Shown here piece by piece: positions 57,005 to 64,000 of a stretch of DNA of 64,000 nucleotides. Positions within the stretch are counted from its first letter, which is position 1, and the number at the start of each line of letters is the position of its first letter. Origin of the DNA: Achromobacter insolitus (GTDB taxonomy: Bacteria; Pseudomonadota; Gammaproteobacteria; Burkholderiales; Burkholderiaceae_B); the NCBI RefSeq assembly GCF_002209555.1, contig NZ_NJIF01000007.1, positions 1-64,000 on the forward strand, given 5' to 3'. A program made the translations under genes and the position numbers. Below the pieces are notes generated by a model that had not been told where the DNA came from, did not search any database, and worked only from the letters and a program-made list of their open reading frames with translations.

Positions 57005-57973
57005 ATGCTGAGCCGAACCGCCGACAACCTGTTCTGGATGTGCCGCTATACCGAGCGCGCTGAAAACACCGCCCGCATGCTCGACGTGAACCTGCAGATG
57101 TCGCTGCTGCCGCAAGATGCGCAAACGCGCGAGGGCTCGTGGCTGGGCGTGCTGCGCATCTCCGAGCTACAGGGCCTGTACCAGAGCAAGTACGCGTCCA
57201 TCTCGCCGCACGACGTGCTGCAGTACATGGTGCGCGACCCCGAGAACCCCTCGTCGATCTATTCCTGCATGCGCGCGGCCCGCGAGAATGCGCGCGCCGT
57301 GCGCGGCAGCCTCACCACGGAGGTCTGGGAGACCTACAACACCACCTGGCTGGAACTGCTGAAGCATCTGCATACCGGCTTGCTGGAACGCAATCCGGGC
57401 GAGTTCTTCGAATGGGTGAAGTTCCGTTCGCACCTGGCCCGCGGCGTCACGATCGGCACCATGCTGGAAGACGAGGCGCTGTACTTCCTTCGCATCGGCA
57501 TGCACCTGGAACGCGCCGACAACACCGCGCGCATGCTGGACGTGAAGTTCCACGAACGCGGCGCCAACGGCAATGACGGCCGCGCCGACCCCGCCGGCGC
57601 GGCAGCCCTGCAAAGCGAGTTCTACCGCTGGTCGGCGCTGCTCAGCTCGGTCTCGGGGCTGGAGATCTACCGCAAGGTGTACCGTGACGTCATCACCCCC
57701 GACCGCGTCGCCGAGCTGCTGATCCTGCACGGCGACATGCCGCGTTCGCTGCTGGCCTCGATGCGCGCCGTTGCCGACGACCTGGCGCGCGTATCCAACC
57801 AGCGCTCGACCGAAACCGAGAGGCGCGCCGGCATGCTGTGCGCCGAACTGCAATACGGCCGCGTCGAAGACATCCTGGACAGCGGCCTGCACCAGTACCT
57901 GGAGCACTTCCTCGACCGCATCAACGATCTGGGCAACCGGATCAGCCAGGACTTCCTGGTGCCGCTGTCATAG
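57005..57973 (+). CDS. alpha-E domain protein
   Basis: The 322-residue product is helical and belongs to the alpha-E (DUF403) family, which is nearly always encoded beside permuted ATP-grasp and transglutaminase genes. The start LSRTADNLFWMCRYTERAENTARMLDV is diagnostic. The repeat of this helix pattern, RIGMHLERADNTARMLDVKF, occurs again about 165 residues later and shows an internal duplication. Its role is thought to be with the ligase in making or attaching a peptide. It is co-translated with its neighbours. Confidence 0.92.
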   Translation: MLSRTADNLFWMCRYTERAENTARMLDVNLQMSLLPQDAQTREGSWLGVLRISELQGLYQSKYASISPHDVLQYMVRDPENPSSIYSCMRAARENARAVRGSLTTEVWETYNTTWLELLKHLHTGLLERNPGEFFEWVKFRSHLARGVTIGTMLEDEALYFLRIGMHLERADNTARMLDVKFHERGANGNDGRADPAGAAALQSEFYRWSALLSSVSGLEIYRKVYRDVITPDRVAELLILHGDMPRSLLASMRAVADDLARVSNQRSTETERRAGMLCAELQYGRVEDILDSGLHQYLEHFLDRINDLGNRISQDFLVPLS

Positions 57974-57986
57974 CCTGGAGACCGGA

Positions 57987-58790
57987 ATGAAACAGATCAT
58001 CACGCACGTTACGCATTACCGCTACACCTCACCGGTCGCCTATAGCATCCAGACCCTGCGCCTGACCCCGCGCGACGACGAACACCAGCGCGTGCTGCGC
58101 TGGCACATCGAAGCGCCCGGCGAACTGGACAAGCAGGTGGACGCCTACGGCAACATCACGCATACGCTCACCCTGAACCAACCTCACACCGACATCGAAC
58201 TGCGCGTAGTCGGACAGGTGCTGGTGGCGCCGCTGGAACGCGGCCTGCTGGGCAGCGAGGACAGCCGCCTGCCGGTGCACGCCTATTGCGTGCAGACGCC
58301 GCTGACCCAGGCCGACGACACCATCATGGCCTTTGTGCGCGAGGCGCTGCCCAACGGACTGCATACGCCCGACGACATCCTGGCCCTGGCTACGGCGGTC
58401 AGCGACCGCGTCGCGTACGAACCCGGCACCACCGACGTCACCACCGCCGCCAACCAGGTGCTGGCGATGGGCCATGGCGTCTGCCAGGACCACGCCCACC
58501 TGTTCCTGGCCTGCGTGCGCGGCCTGGGCGTGCCCGCCCGCTACGTCAGCGGCTACCTGTACACCACCGCCGAGCACGCCGCCAGCCATGCCTGGGCGGA
58601 CGTTTGGCTGCCCGACGTGGGCTGGACCAGCGTGGACATCACCAACCGCCAGTTCGCCTCCGACTGCCATTGCCGGCTGGCTGTGGCGCGGGACTATGAC
58701 TCGGCCTCGCCGGTGCGCGGCGTGCGCAGCGGCGGCGGCCAGGAATCCATGGAGGTCAGCGTGCAGGTCCAGACCGCCGCCCAGCAGTAA
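57987..58790 (+). CDS. transglutaminase-like cysteine protease
   Basis: The 267-residue product has an N-terminal beta domain (ITHVTHYRYTSPVAYSIQTLRLTPR) typical of bacterial transglutaminase-like proteins. The core follows, with the catalytic Cys in MGHGVCQDHAHLFLACVRGLG, then His in ASHAWADVWLPDVGW, and Asp in DITNRQF. It may act as a peptidase or transferase on the product of the adjacent ligase. It starts 13 bases after the alpha-E gene. Confidence 0.93.
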   Translation: MKQIITHVTHYRYTSPVAYSIQTLRLTPRDDEHQRVLRWHIEAPGELDKQVDAYGNITHTLTLNQPHTDIELRVVGQVLVAPLERGLLGSEDSRLPVHAYCVQTPLTQADDTIMAFVREALPNGLHTPDDILALATAVSDRVAYEPGTTDVTTAANQVLAMGHGVCQDHAHLFLACVRGLGVPARYVSGYLYTTAEHAASHAWADVWLPDVGWTSVDITNRQFASDCHCRLAVARDYDSASPVRGVRSGGGQESMEVSVQVQTAAQQ

Positions 58791-58845
58791 CATCCGGTCT
58801 GCCGCGCCGCAATACAATGCGGCGTGGTTTTCCCTATTTCCGATC

Positions 58846-59709
58846 ATGACCTACTGCGTCGCAGCCCGCCTTGATTCCGGCCTGGTCTTCCTGTCCGACT
58901 CCCGCACCAATGCCGGGGTCGACCAGATCAGCGTCTTCCGCAAAATGACCGTCTTCGAGCGTCCGGGCGACCGCGTGATGGTGCTGATGAGCTCGGGCAA
59001 CCTGGCAGTAAGCCAGGCCGTGCTGAATGCGCTGGCGCGCCAGCACCACGAAGGCGGCGAAACCGTCTGGAATGCGCCCGATATGTTCGAGGCCACCCGC
59101 CGTGTCGGCGCTGCGGTGCGCGACGTCTATCACCACGAAGCCCCGGCCTTGCGCGAGCAGGGCGTGGACTTCAACGTCAACCTGATCTTCGGCGGCCAGA
59201 TCGGCGCCGAACGCTGCCGGCTCTTCCAGGTGTATTCGGCCGGCAACTTCATCGAAGCCGGCCAGGAATGCCCGTACTTCCAGATCGGCGAGGCCAAGTA
59301 CGGCAAGCCCATCCTGGACCGCGTGCTGCGTCCCGATACCTCGCTGGACGAAGCCGCCAAGTGCGCCCTGATCTCCATGGATTCCACGCTGCGCTCGAAC
59401 ATCTCGGTGGGTCTGCCGCTGGATCTGCTGGTCTACGACACCCATTCGCTGCGCGTCACGCACTTCGCCAGCATCGATGAGCACAACGAATACTTCCGCA
59501 TGATCCGCGGCACCTGGGGCGAACGGCTGCGCCAGGTCTTCGCCGAGATTCCGGACCCGCTGTGGACCAATCCCGACGCCCCGGACTCGCTGGTGCCGCC
59601 CAGCCGCGTGCACCAGCCGCTGCGCGCCGAACCCGTGGACGCGCCGGCGCCCAGCTACAGCGCGCCGCAGGTGCTGGCGCAAGACCCGGGCAAAGACCAG
59701 GCAAATTAG
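58846..59709 (+). CDS. Anbu, proteasome-like protease
   Basis: Anbu is an ancestral relative of HslV and proteasome beta subunits that forms an open spiral ring. The 287-residue product begins MTYCVAARLDSGLVFLSDSRTNAG. Thr follows the first Met as the expected nucleophile, and the Asp-Ser-Arg-Thr segment matches the active-site pattern of the family. Later segments include GLPLDLLVYDTHSLRV. The C-terminal tail is Pro-rich and variable. The order ATP-grasp, alpha-E, transglutaminase, Anbu is the known conserved neighbourhood. Its substrate is not established. Confidence 0.94.
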   Translation: MTYCVAARLDSGLVFLSDSRTNAGVDQISVFRKMTVFERPGDRVMVLMSSGNLAVSQAVLNALARQHHEGGETVWNAPDMFEATRRVGAAVRDVYHHEAPALREQGVDFNVNLIFGGQIGAERCRLFQVYSAGNFIEAGQECPYFQIGEAKYGKPILDRVLRPDTSLDEAAKCALISMDSTLRSNISVGLPLDLLVYDTHSLRVTHFASIDEHNEYFRMIRGTWGERLRQVFAEIPDPLWTNPDAPDSLVPPSRVHQPLRAEPVDAPAPSYSAPQVLAQDPGKDQAN

Positions 59710-59732
59710 GGACGCGGCCTCGCCGTCAGCGC

Positions 59733-59780
59733 CAAACGCCCGCAGGCAACTGCCAGGTTGCTGCGGGCGTTTGTTCTTGC
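59733..59780 (+). terminator. intrinsic terminator of the Anbu operon
   Basis: Arms at 59733-59750 and 59757-59773 form a 17-bp stem with one bulge (CAAACGCCCGCAG... / ...CTGCGGGCGTTTG), followed by TTCTT. It lies 24 bases after the anbu stop. Confidence 0.8.
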
Positions 59781-59931
59781 GCGATCGCCATTGCGCGTAA
59801 ACCCTCCTTTCCAGCAACCGAAACCAGGCTTGCGGAACTGCGAATTCTCATCCGGGCGCCAGCGCGCCAAACTGGTGCCCGGCCGTCATGCTTTGCCTTG
59901 GGGGCCCTCACAGAACCACAAGGAGCGAGAC

Positions 59932-60930
59932 ATGCCCCCTATCTATGCGCGCGCGCTCAAGCGCGCGGCCTGGCCCCTGCTGGCCCTGTCCTGCCTGGCC
60001 TCTGGCAACGCCGGCGCCCAAGGCGCCTATCCTAACCATCCCATCTCGCTGGTCGTGCCGTTCGCGGCGGGCGGCCCCACGGACGTCGTGGCGCGCAGCC
60101 TGGGCGCGTCCATGTCCAAAACGCTGGGCCAGAGCATCATCATCGAAAACCGCACCGGCGCCGGCGGCACGCTCGCCTCGCAGCACGTGGCGCGCGCCGC
60201 GCCAGATGGCTATACCTTCCTGATCCACCATAACGGCATGGCCACCGCGCCTGCGCTATACCGCAAGCTGTCGTTCAATCCGTTGACGGACTTCGCCTAC
60301 GTGGGCCAGGTTGCAGACGTGCCGATGACGCTGCTGGGCCGCAAGGACCTGCCCGCGGACGGCATGAAAGACTTCATCAAGTACGCCAAGGAAAACGGCA
60401 ACAAGATCAACCTGGCAAACGCCGGCCTGGGCGCGGTGTCACAGCTGTGCGGCATGCTGCTGCAGGAATCGCTGGGCGTGCAGTTCACCACCGTGCCTTA
60501 TGCCGGCACGGCGCCAGCCATGACCGCGCTGCTCGGAGGCCAGGTGGACGTGCTGTGCGACCAGACCACCCAGACCATTCCCCAGATCAAGGCGGATCGC
60601 GTGAAGCTCTACGGCGTCACCACGCTCGAACGCATCAAGACGCTGCCCGATGCGCCGACCCTGCAGGAGAACGGCCTGAAGGGCTTCGAGGTCAAGGTGT
60701 GGCATGGCGTGTACGCGCCCAAGGGCACGCCGCCCGAGGCCGTCGCCAAGTTCAACGAAGCCTTGCGCGCCGCGCTGAAGGATCCCGCCTTCACGCAAAA
60801 GATGGCGGAGCTGGGCGCCGAGATCGTGCCGGAATCCAAACAGACTCCGCAGGGCCTGCAGACCTGGCTGCAATCCGAGGTCGACAAATGGGGCGGCATC
60901 ATCCGCAAGGCGGGTGTATACGCGGACTGA
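59932..60930 (+). CDS. Bug/TctC-family periplasmic solute-binding protein
   Basis: These receptors bind carboxylates and are greatly expanded in Bordetella and Achromobacter. The 332-residue precursor has a signal peptide ending GNAGAQ and the family segments YPNHPISLVVPFAAGGPTDVV, GAGGTLASQHVARAAPDGYT and LPDAPTLQENGLKGFEV. AAGGAGCG precedes the ATG. No TctA or TctB membrane gene is near, so the receptor is an orphan that must share a distant permease or signal to another protein. It may serve the dicarboxylate pathway encoded next. Confidence 0.93.
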   Translation: MPPIYARALKRAAWPLLALSCLASGNAGAQGAYPNHPISLVVPFAAGGPTDVVARSLGASMSKTLGQSIIIENRTGAGGTLASQHVARAAPDGYTFLIHHNGMATAPALYRKLSFNPLTDFAYVGQVADVPMTLLGRKDLPADGMKDFIKYAKENGNKINLANAGLGAVSQLCGMLLQESLGVQFTTVPYAGTAPAMTALLGGQVDVLCDQTTQTIPQIKADRVKLYGVTTLERIKTLPDAPTLQENGLKGFEVKVWHGVYAPKGTPPEAVAKFNEALRAALKDPAFTQKMAELGAEIVPESKQTPQGLQTWLQSEVDKWGGIIRKAGVYAD

Positions 60931-60970
60931 TTGCGCAGGGGGGCAGCGGCGGTTGCCGCTGCCCGTTCAT

Positions 60971-60982
60971 GAATATATATTC
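60971..60982. promoter_or_regulatory. AT palindrome at the iclR promoter
   Basis: GAATATATATTC, a perfect 12-base palindrome, lies 6 bases upstream of the iclR start codon and could be a repressor self-site or a promoter element. It stands out in GC-rich surroundings. Confidence 0.4.
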
Positions 60983-60988
60983 CCGTGC

Positions 60989-61756
60989 ATGAGCACGAAC
61001 GACGTAAAAAGCGCCAGGCGCGTCCTGGACATTCTGCAATTCTTCGCTGCGACGCGGGCGCCTGCCACGCTGTCGCAGATTGCAGCCGGGCTGGGCATCC
61101 CCAAGTCCAGCTGCCTGGCCTTGCTCGACACCCTGGAAGGCGACGGCTACGCGCACCTGACGGCTGGCCGCTATTACCTGACCCGCCGCTGGCTGAACGA
61201 AGCCCGGACCGTCGCCGAACACGACCAACTGACCACGCGCATCCGGCCCACGCTGGAAGCGCTGCGCGACGAGCTGGGCGAGACCCTGATCCTGGCGCAA
61301 CGGTCCGGCGACCACGTGGTCTACCTGGACGTCGCCGAGCCCGAACGCATCGTGCGCTTCACCGCCAGGGTCGGCCAATTGAAGCCGCTGCATGCGTCCG
61401 CCTCCGGACGCGCCTTGTTGGGCGCCATGCCGGCCGCCGACCGCGAAGCGCTGGCCGCTCGCCTGACCCTGGATCGCTATACCGGCAAGACGGTCAAGAC
61501 CCACAAGCAGCTGCTGCAACTTATCGACGCCGAAGCCAACCGGGGCTGGCACGTCAATCTTGCGGAACACCAGGCTGACACCCTGTCGGTCGCCGCACCC
61601 CTGGTCCTGTACGGCGCCGTGCTGGCGCTGGTGGTCGGCGCACCCCTGGACCGTTCCGCCGCCCGCGCCGACCTCATCGGCCAGACCCTGCTCGCCGCCA
61701 GCCGCGACCTGACTCAGCGCATCGACAGCCAGGCCCCCGCCGTGCCGGCGTACTAA
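60989..61756 (+). CDS. IclR-family regulator
   Basis: The 255-residue product has an N-terminal winged helix-turn-helix (residues about 10-60, with TLSQIAAGLGIPKSSCLALLDTLE) and an effector-binding domain with HASASGRALLGAM and LGETLILAQRSGDHVVYL. IclR proteins sense small carboxylates or their CoA derivatives. It is followed by the MaoC-CitE-CaiB genes on the same strand and is their likely regulator. A palindrome lies at its own start, and an inverted repeat before the next gene. Confidence 0.9.
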   Translation: MSTNDVKSARRVLDILQFFAATRAPATLSQIAAGLGIPKSSCLALLDTLEGDGYAHLTAGRYYLTRRWLNEARTVAEHDQLTTRIRPTLEALRDELGETLILAQRSGDHVVYLDVAEPERIVRFTARVGQLKPLHASASGRALLGAMPAADREALAARLTLDRYTGKTVKTHKQLLQLIDAEANRGWHVNLAEHQADTLSVAAPLVLYGAVLALVVGAPLDRSAARADLIGQTLLAASRDLTQRIDSQAPAVPAY

Positions 61757-61890
61757 GGCCCATCCCCTCCCCAGGCGCTTCATGCAGGCGCCTGCCAGTC
61801 CCCCTTTGTCTCATTCGCCCTGCGGCTCATGCCTCGGGGCGCAATGCCGCGCCCCCCGTTTGCTGCGGGTTTACGCCAAAGCAAAATCCA

Positions 61891-61934
61891 TTGCTCGCTT
61901 GAGTTCATATCTATAAACTTTTGTTCAAGAGCAA
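61891..61934. promoter_or_regulatory. inverted repeat upstream of the MaoC gene, possible IclR operator
   Basis: TTGCTC..TTGA (61891-61902) and TCAAGAGCAA (61925-61934) are inverted repeats with a two-base indel in one arm, flanking an AT-rich centre that contains TATAAA (61912-61917). It lies 78 bases before the MaoC-like start in an otherwise gene-free 255-base region. The region also has a GC hairpin near 61772-61794. Binding is inferred. Confidence 0.4.
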
Positions 61935-62011
61935 GAACGCAAGCCGGATCCCGATTGCGGGCGCTCGACAACCGGGCGACTGCCCGGCGCTCACTTCTTG
62001 AAGGAAGGAAC

Positions 62012-62464
62012 ATGGCTGGCCTTTATTACGAACAGTTTTCGCCCGGGCAGGCGTTCGAACATGCCTGGACCCGCACCCTGACCGAAATGGACAACGTGCT
62101 GTTCAGCTCCCTGACGATGAACGTGCAGCCGCTGCACCTGGACGCGCATTTCGCGGCGCAGACGGAGTTCGGCAAGCCTCTGGTCAACAGCCTGTTCACC
62201 TTGGGCCTGCTGATCGGCATGACGGTCAACGACACCACGCTGGGCACCACGGTCGCCAACCTTGGCATGACCGACGTGAACTTCCCGAAACCCGTCTTCG
62301 CGGGCGACACCCTTCACGTGCGCACTCGCGTGCTGTCAGTGCGCGAAAGCAAATCCCGTCCCAACGCCGGCATCGTCGAGTTCGAGCACACCGCGCTCAA
62401 CCATCGTGATGAAGTCGTGGCCACGTGCAAGCGTTCGGCGCTGATGCGCAAGCGCCCGGCCTGA
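62012..62464 (+). CDS. MaoC-like hotdog dehydratase, candidate itaconyl/mesaconyl-CoA hydratase
   Basis: The 150-residue product has a MaoC-type hotdog fold with [21 protein letters not shown], the hydratase region with [22 protein letters not shown], and [16 protein letters not shown], typical of C5 mesaconyl- or itaconyl-CoA hydratases. AAGGAAGGAA precedes the ATG at 62012. A CitE lyase and a CaiB CoA transferase follow immediately. The trio fits hydration of an unsaturated C5-CoA to citramalyl-CoA. Specificity is inferred from context. Confidence 0.85.
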   Translation: MAGLYYEQFSPGQAFEHAWTRTLTEMDNVLFSSLTMNVQPLHLDAHFAAQTEFGKPLVNSLFTLGLLIGMTVNDTTLGTTVANLGMTDVNFPKPVFAGDTLHVRTRVLSVRESKSRPNAGIVEFEHTALNHRDEVVATCKRSALMRKRPA

Positions 62465-62490
62465 GCCCGGCGCCGCTCAGGAGGATCACG

Positions 62491-63345
62491 ATGACTCGCT
62501 CTCTGCTGTTCGTGCCCGGCGATTCCGGGCGCAAATTCGATCATGCGGCCGCCAGCGCCGCCGATGCCCTGATCCTGGACCTGGAAGACTCCGTCGCACC
62601 CGACCAGAAAGCCGCGGCACGCAAGGAAGTCCGCTCCATGCTGGAACGGGGCTCGGCAGGCAAGCAGCTATGGGTGCGCATCAACGCGCTGGAGGGCGAC
62701 GACGCCCTGGCCGATCTGGCGGCCGTGATGCCCGCCGCCCCCTCCGGCATCGTGCTGCCCAAGTGTGCGGGCCGCGCTGGCCTGCTGCAGTTATCGCACT
62801 ACCTGGACGCCTTCGAGGCAGCGGCCGGCACGGCCCCAGGCGCCACGCGCATCCTTGCCATCGTCACCGAGACCGCCCAGTCCCTCTTCGGCCTGCACGA
62901 CTACCGCGACGCCACGCCGCGGCTGTGGGGACTGTCCTGGGGCGCGGAAGACCTGGCCGCCGACGTCGGCGCGCTGCGCAATCGCGATGCCGGCCGCTAC
63001 ACCGAACCCTTCCGCCTGGCGCGATCGCTGTGCCTGATGTCAGCCGCGGCGGCCGGCGTGCGCGCCATCGACACGGTCTGCGTCGACCTGGACGCGCCAG
63101 AGGTTTTGGCGGCCGAGGCCGGCGAAGCCTTCCGCGACGGCTTCGTCGGCAAGATGGCCATCCATCCGCGCCACGTCGACGCCGTCAACGCGGCGCTGAG
63201 TCCGGACGACGGCCAGTTGCAGTGGGCCCACGCGGTCATCGCCGCATTCGCCGCCAACCCAGGCGCGGGCACCTTGCGGCTGGACGGCAAGATGATCGAC
63301 CGGCCGCATCTGCGCCTGGCGCACCGCCTGCTGGGGGAGGATTGA
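62491..63345 (+). CDS. CitE-like CoA ester lyase, candidate citramalyl-CoA lyase
   Basis: HpcH/HpaI-fold lyases of the CitE type split malyl- or citramalyl-CoA into acetyl-CoA and a keto acid. The 284-residue product has the signatures SLLFVPGDSGRKFD, LILDLEDSVAP (metal-binding Glu/Asp), WVRINAL, VLPKCAG and GLSWGAEDLAADVGA. The start ATG follows CAGGAGG at good spacing. In the cluster it would cleave citramalyl-CoA to acetyl-CoA and pyruvate. The next gene starts three bases after its stop. Confidence 0.88.
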   Translation: MTRSLLFVPGDSGRKFDHAAASAADALILDLEDSVAPDQKAAARKEVRSMLERGSAGKQLWVRINALEGDDALADLAAVMPAAPSGIVLPKCAGRAGLLQLSHYLDAFEAAAGTAPGATRILAIVTETAQSLFGLHDYRDATPRLWGLSWGAEDLAADVGALRNRDAGRYTEPFRLARSLCLMSAAAAGVRAIDTVCVDLDAPEVLAAEAGEAFRDGFVGKMAIHPRHVDAVNAALSPDDGQLQWAHAVIAAFAANPGAGTLRLDGKMIDRPHLRLAHRLLGED

Positions 63346-63347
63346 CC

Positions 63348-64000
63348 ATGCCCGGACCACTGCACGGCATACGCGTCGTCGACATGACCAGCGTCGGCAT
63401 GGGGCCCATGGCCACCCAGATGCTGGGCGATATGGGCGCCGACGTGATCAAGGTGGAATCCGCCGAGGGCGACGTGTTCCGCCACGTCACGCCCCAGCGC
63501 CACGCCGCCATGAGCCATACCCATCTGAACCTGAATCGCAACAAGCGCAGCGCGGTGATCGACGCCAAGACCACCGAAGGCCGCGCCCAGCTGGACGCGC
63601 TGATCGGCGGCGCCGATGTCTTTATTTCCAATATGCGCGCCCCGGCGATGCGCCGCCTGGGCCTGGATTACGCGACGCTGCAGCCGCGCTTTCCGCAGCT
63701 GGTCTATTGCGCCTGCTATGGCTATTCGGAGCAAGGCCCCTATGCCGGACGCGCCGCCATCGACGACACCATCCAGGCGGCCTCCGGCATGGCATGGCTG
63801 CAGGGCGGCGCGGGCGCGGACGCGCCGCGCTACGTCAACTCCGTGGTTGCCGACAAGGTGGTGGCGCTGTACGTCGCCAACGCCGTCACCAGCGCCCTGC
63901 TGGCCCGCGAACGCGGCGCGGGCGGCCAGGCCGTGGAAGTGCCGATGTTTGAGTGCATGGTGGCCTTCCTGGCGCCGGAGCACCTGGCCGGACTGACCTT
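63348..64000 (+). CDS. CaiB/BaiF-type (class III) CoA transferase, cut by the window end
   Basis: Class III CoA transferases move CoA between carboxylic acids through an aspartyl thioester. The visible 217 residues begin MPGPLHGIRVVDMTSVGMG and include MLGDMGADVIKVESAEGD, FISNMRAPAMRRLGLDY, and DDTIQAASG, which contains the likely nucleophilic Asp. The typical length is about 400 residues, so roughly half is missing. With the adjacent hydratase and lyase it would load a C5-dicarboxylate with CoA, giving a complete route from free acid to acetyl-CoA and pyruvate. Confidence 0.9.
   Translation, partial: MPGPLHGIRVVDMTSVGMGPMATQMLGDMGADVIKVESAEGDVFRHVTPQRHAAMSHTHLNLNRNKRSAVIDAKTTEGRAQLDALIGGADVFISNMRAPAMRRLGLDYATLQPRFPQLVYCACYGYSEQGPYAGRAAIDDTIQAASGMAWLQGGAGADAPRYVNSVVADKVVALYVANAVTSALLARERGAGGQAVEVPMFECMVAFLAPEHLAGLT

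Overview
The window is 64 kb of G+C-rich, densely coded chromosome from a beta-proteobacterium of the Alcaligenaceae, most likely Achromobacter or a close Bordetella relative. This rests on the mreBCD-mrdA-rodA block divergent from gatCAB, a Bug/TctC-type binding protein, tandem Liv-type ABC transporters, LysR/LysE pairs, and many short GC-rich interspersed repeats. Genus assignment is inference. I see no rRNA, tRNA, CRISPR array, prophage or intact transposase.

Layout. 1-5813 (minus): cell-elongation operon mreB-mreC-mreD-mrdA-rodA. 6042-9402 (plus): gatCAB for tRNA-dependent amidation, followed by the wreck of a VapC-like toxin gene. 9776-18515: pyrE, exonuclease III, two LysR/LysE exporter pairs (the second is argP-argO), NADP glutamate dehydrogenase, a periplasmic copper chaperone, a small monooxygenase-fold protein and another LysR regulator. 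18847-23705: a branched-chain amino-acid ABC operon in which LivM and LivG are one polypeptide. 24199-25237: peroxide-responsive ohr and ohrR with matching operators. 25302-34975: a Crp/Fnr-like regulator divergent from an operon with an acyl-CoA synthetase, five Liv-type ABC parts and a phenylacetate-CoA-ligase relative. This looks like an uptake-and-CoA-activation system for an unidentified carboxylate. 34994-39259: a sulfide/persulfide module (SqrR/BigR-like repressor, two YeeE/YedE parts, SQR-like flavoprotein, TauE/SafE exporter, divergent persulfide dioxygenase). 39356-47709: PPK2-type polyphosphate kinase, GNAT and HIT proteins, a glycosyltransferase pair, nhaA, a DUF488 protein, 3-hydroxybutyrate dehydrogenase, tenA and ung. 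47986-55152: DEAD-box helicase with a strongly structured leader, MidA-like methyltransferase, cca, slt and 5-formyl-THF cyclo-ligase. 55569-59709: the four-gene Anbu cluster (ATP-grasp-like, alpha-E, transglutaminase, Anbu protease). 59932-64000: a Bug protein, an IclR regulator and a MaoC/CitE/CaiB set resembling C5-dicarboxylate (itaconate, mesaconate or citramalate) breakdown. The last gene runs off the window.

The most unusual features are non-coding or repeat-derived. They are a 165-bp element with 34-bp terminal inverted repeats; a recurring hairpin repeat placed just 3' of both Liv binding-protein genes; repeat-like sequence read in frame inside gatA and at the end of a livG gene; a hairpin-rich leader before the DEAD-box helicase; and matched palindromic operators for the OhrR and SqrR/BigR-type regulators.
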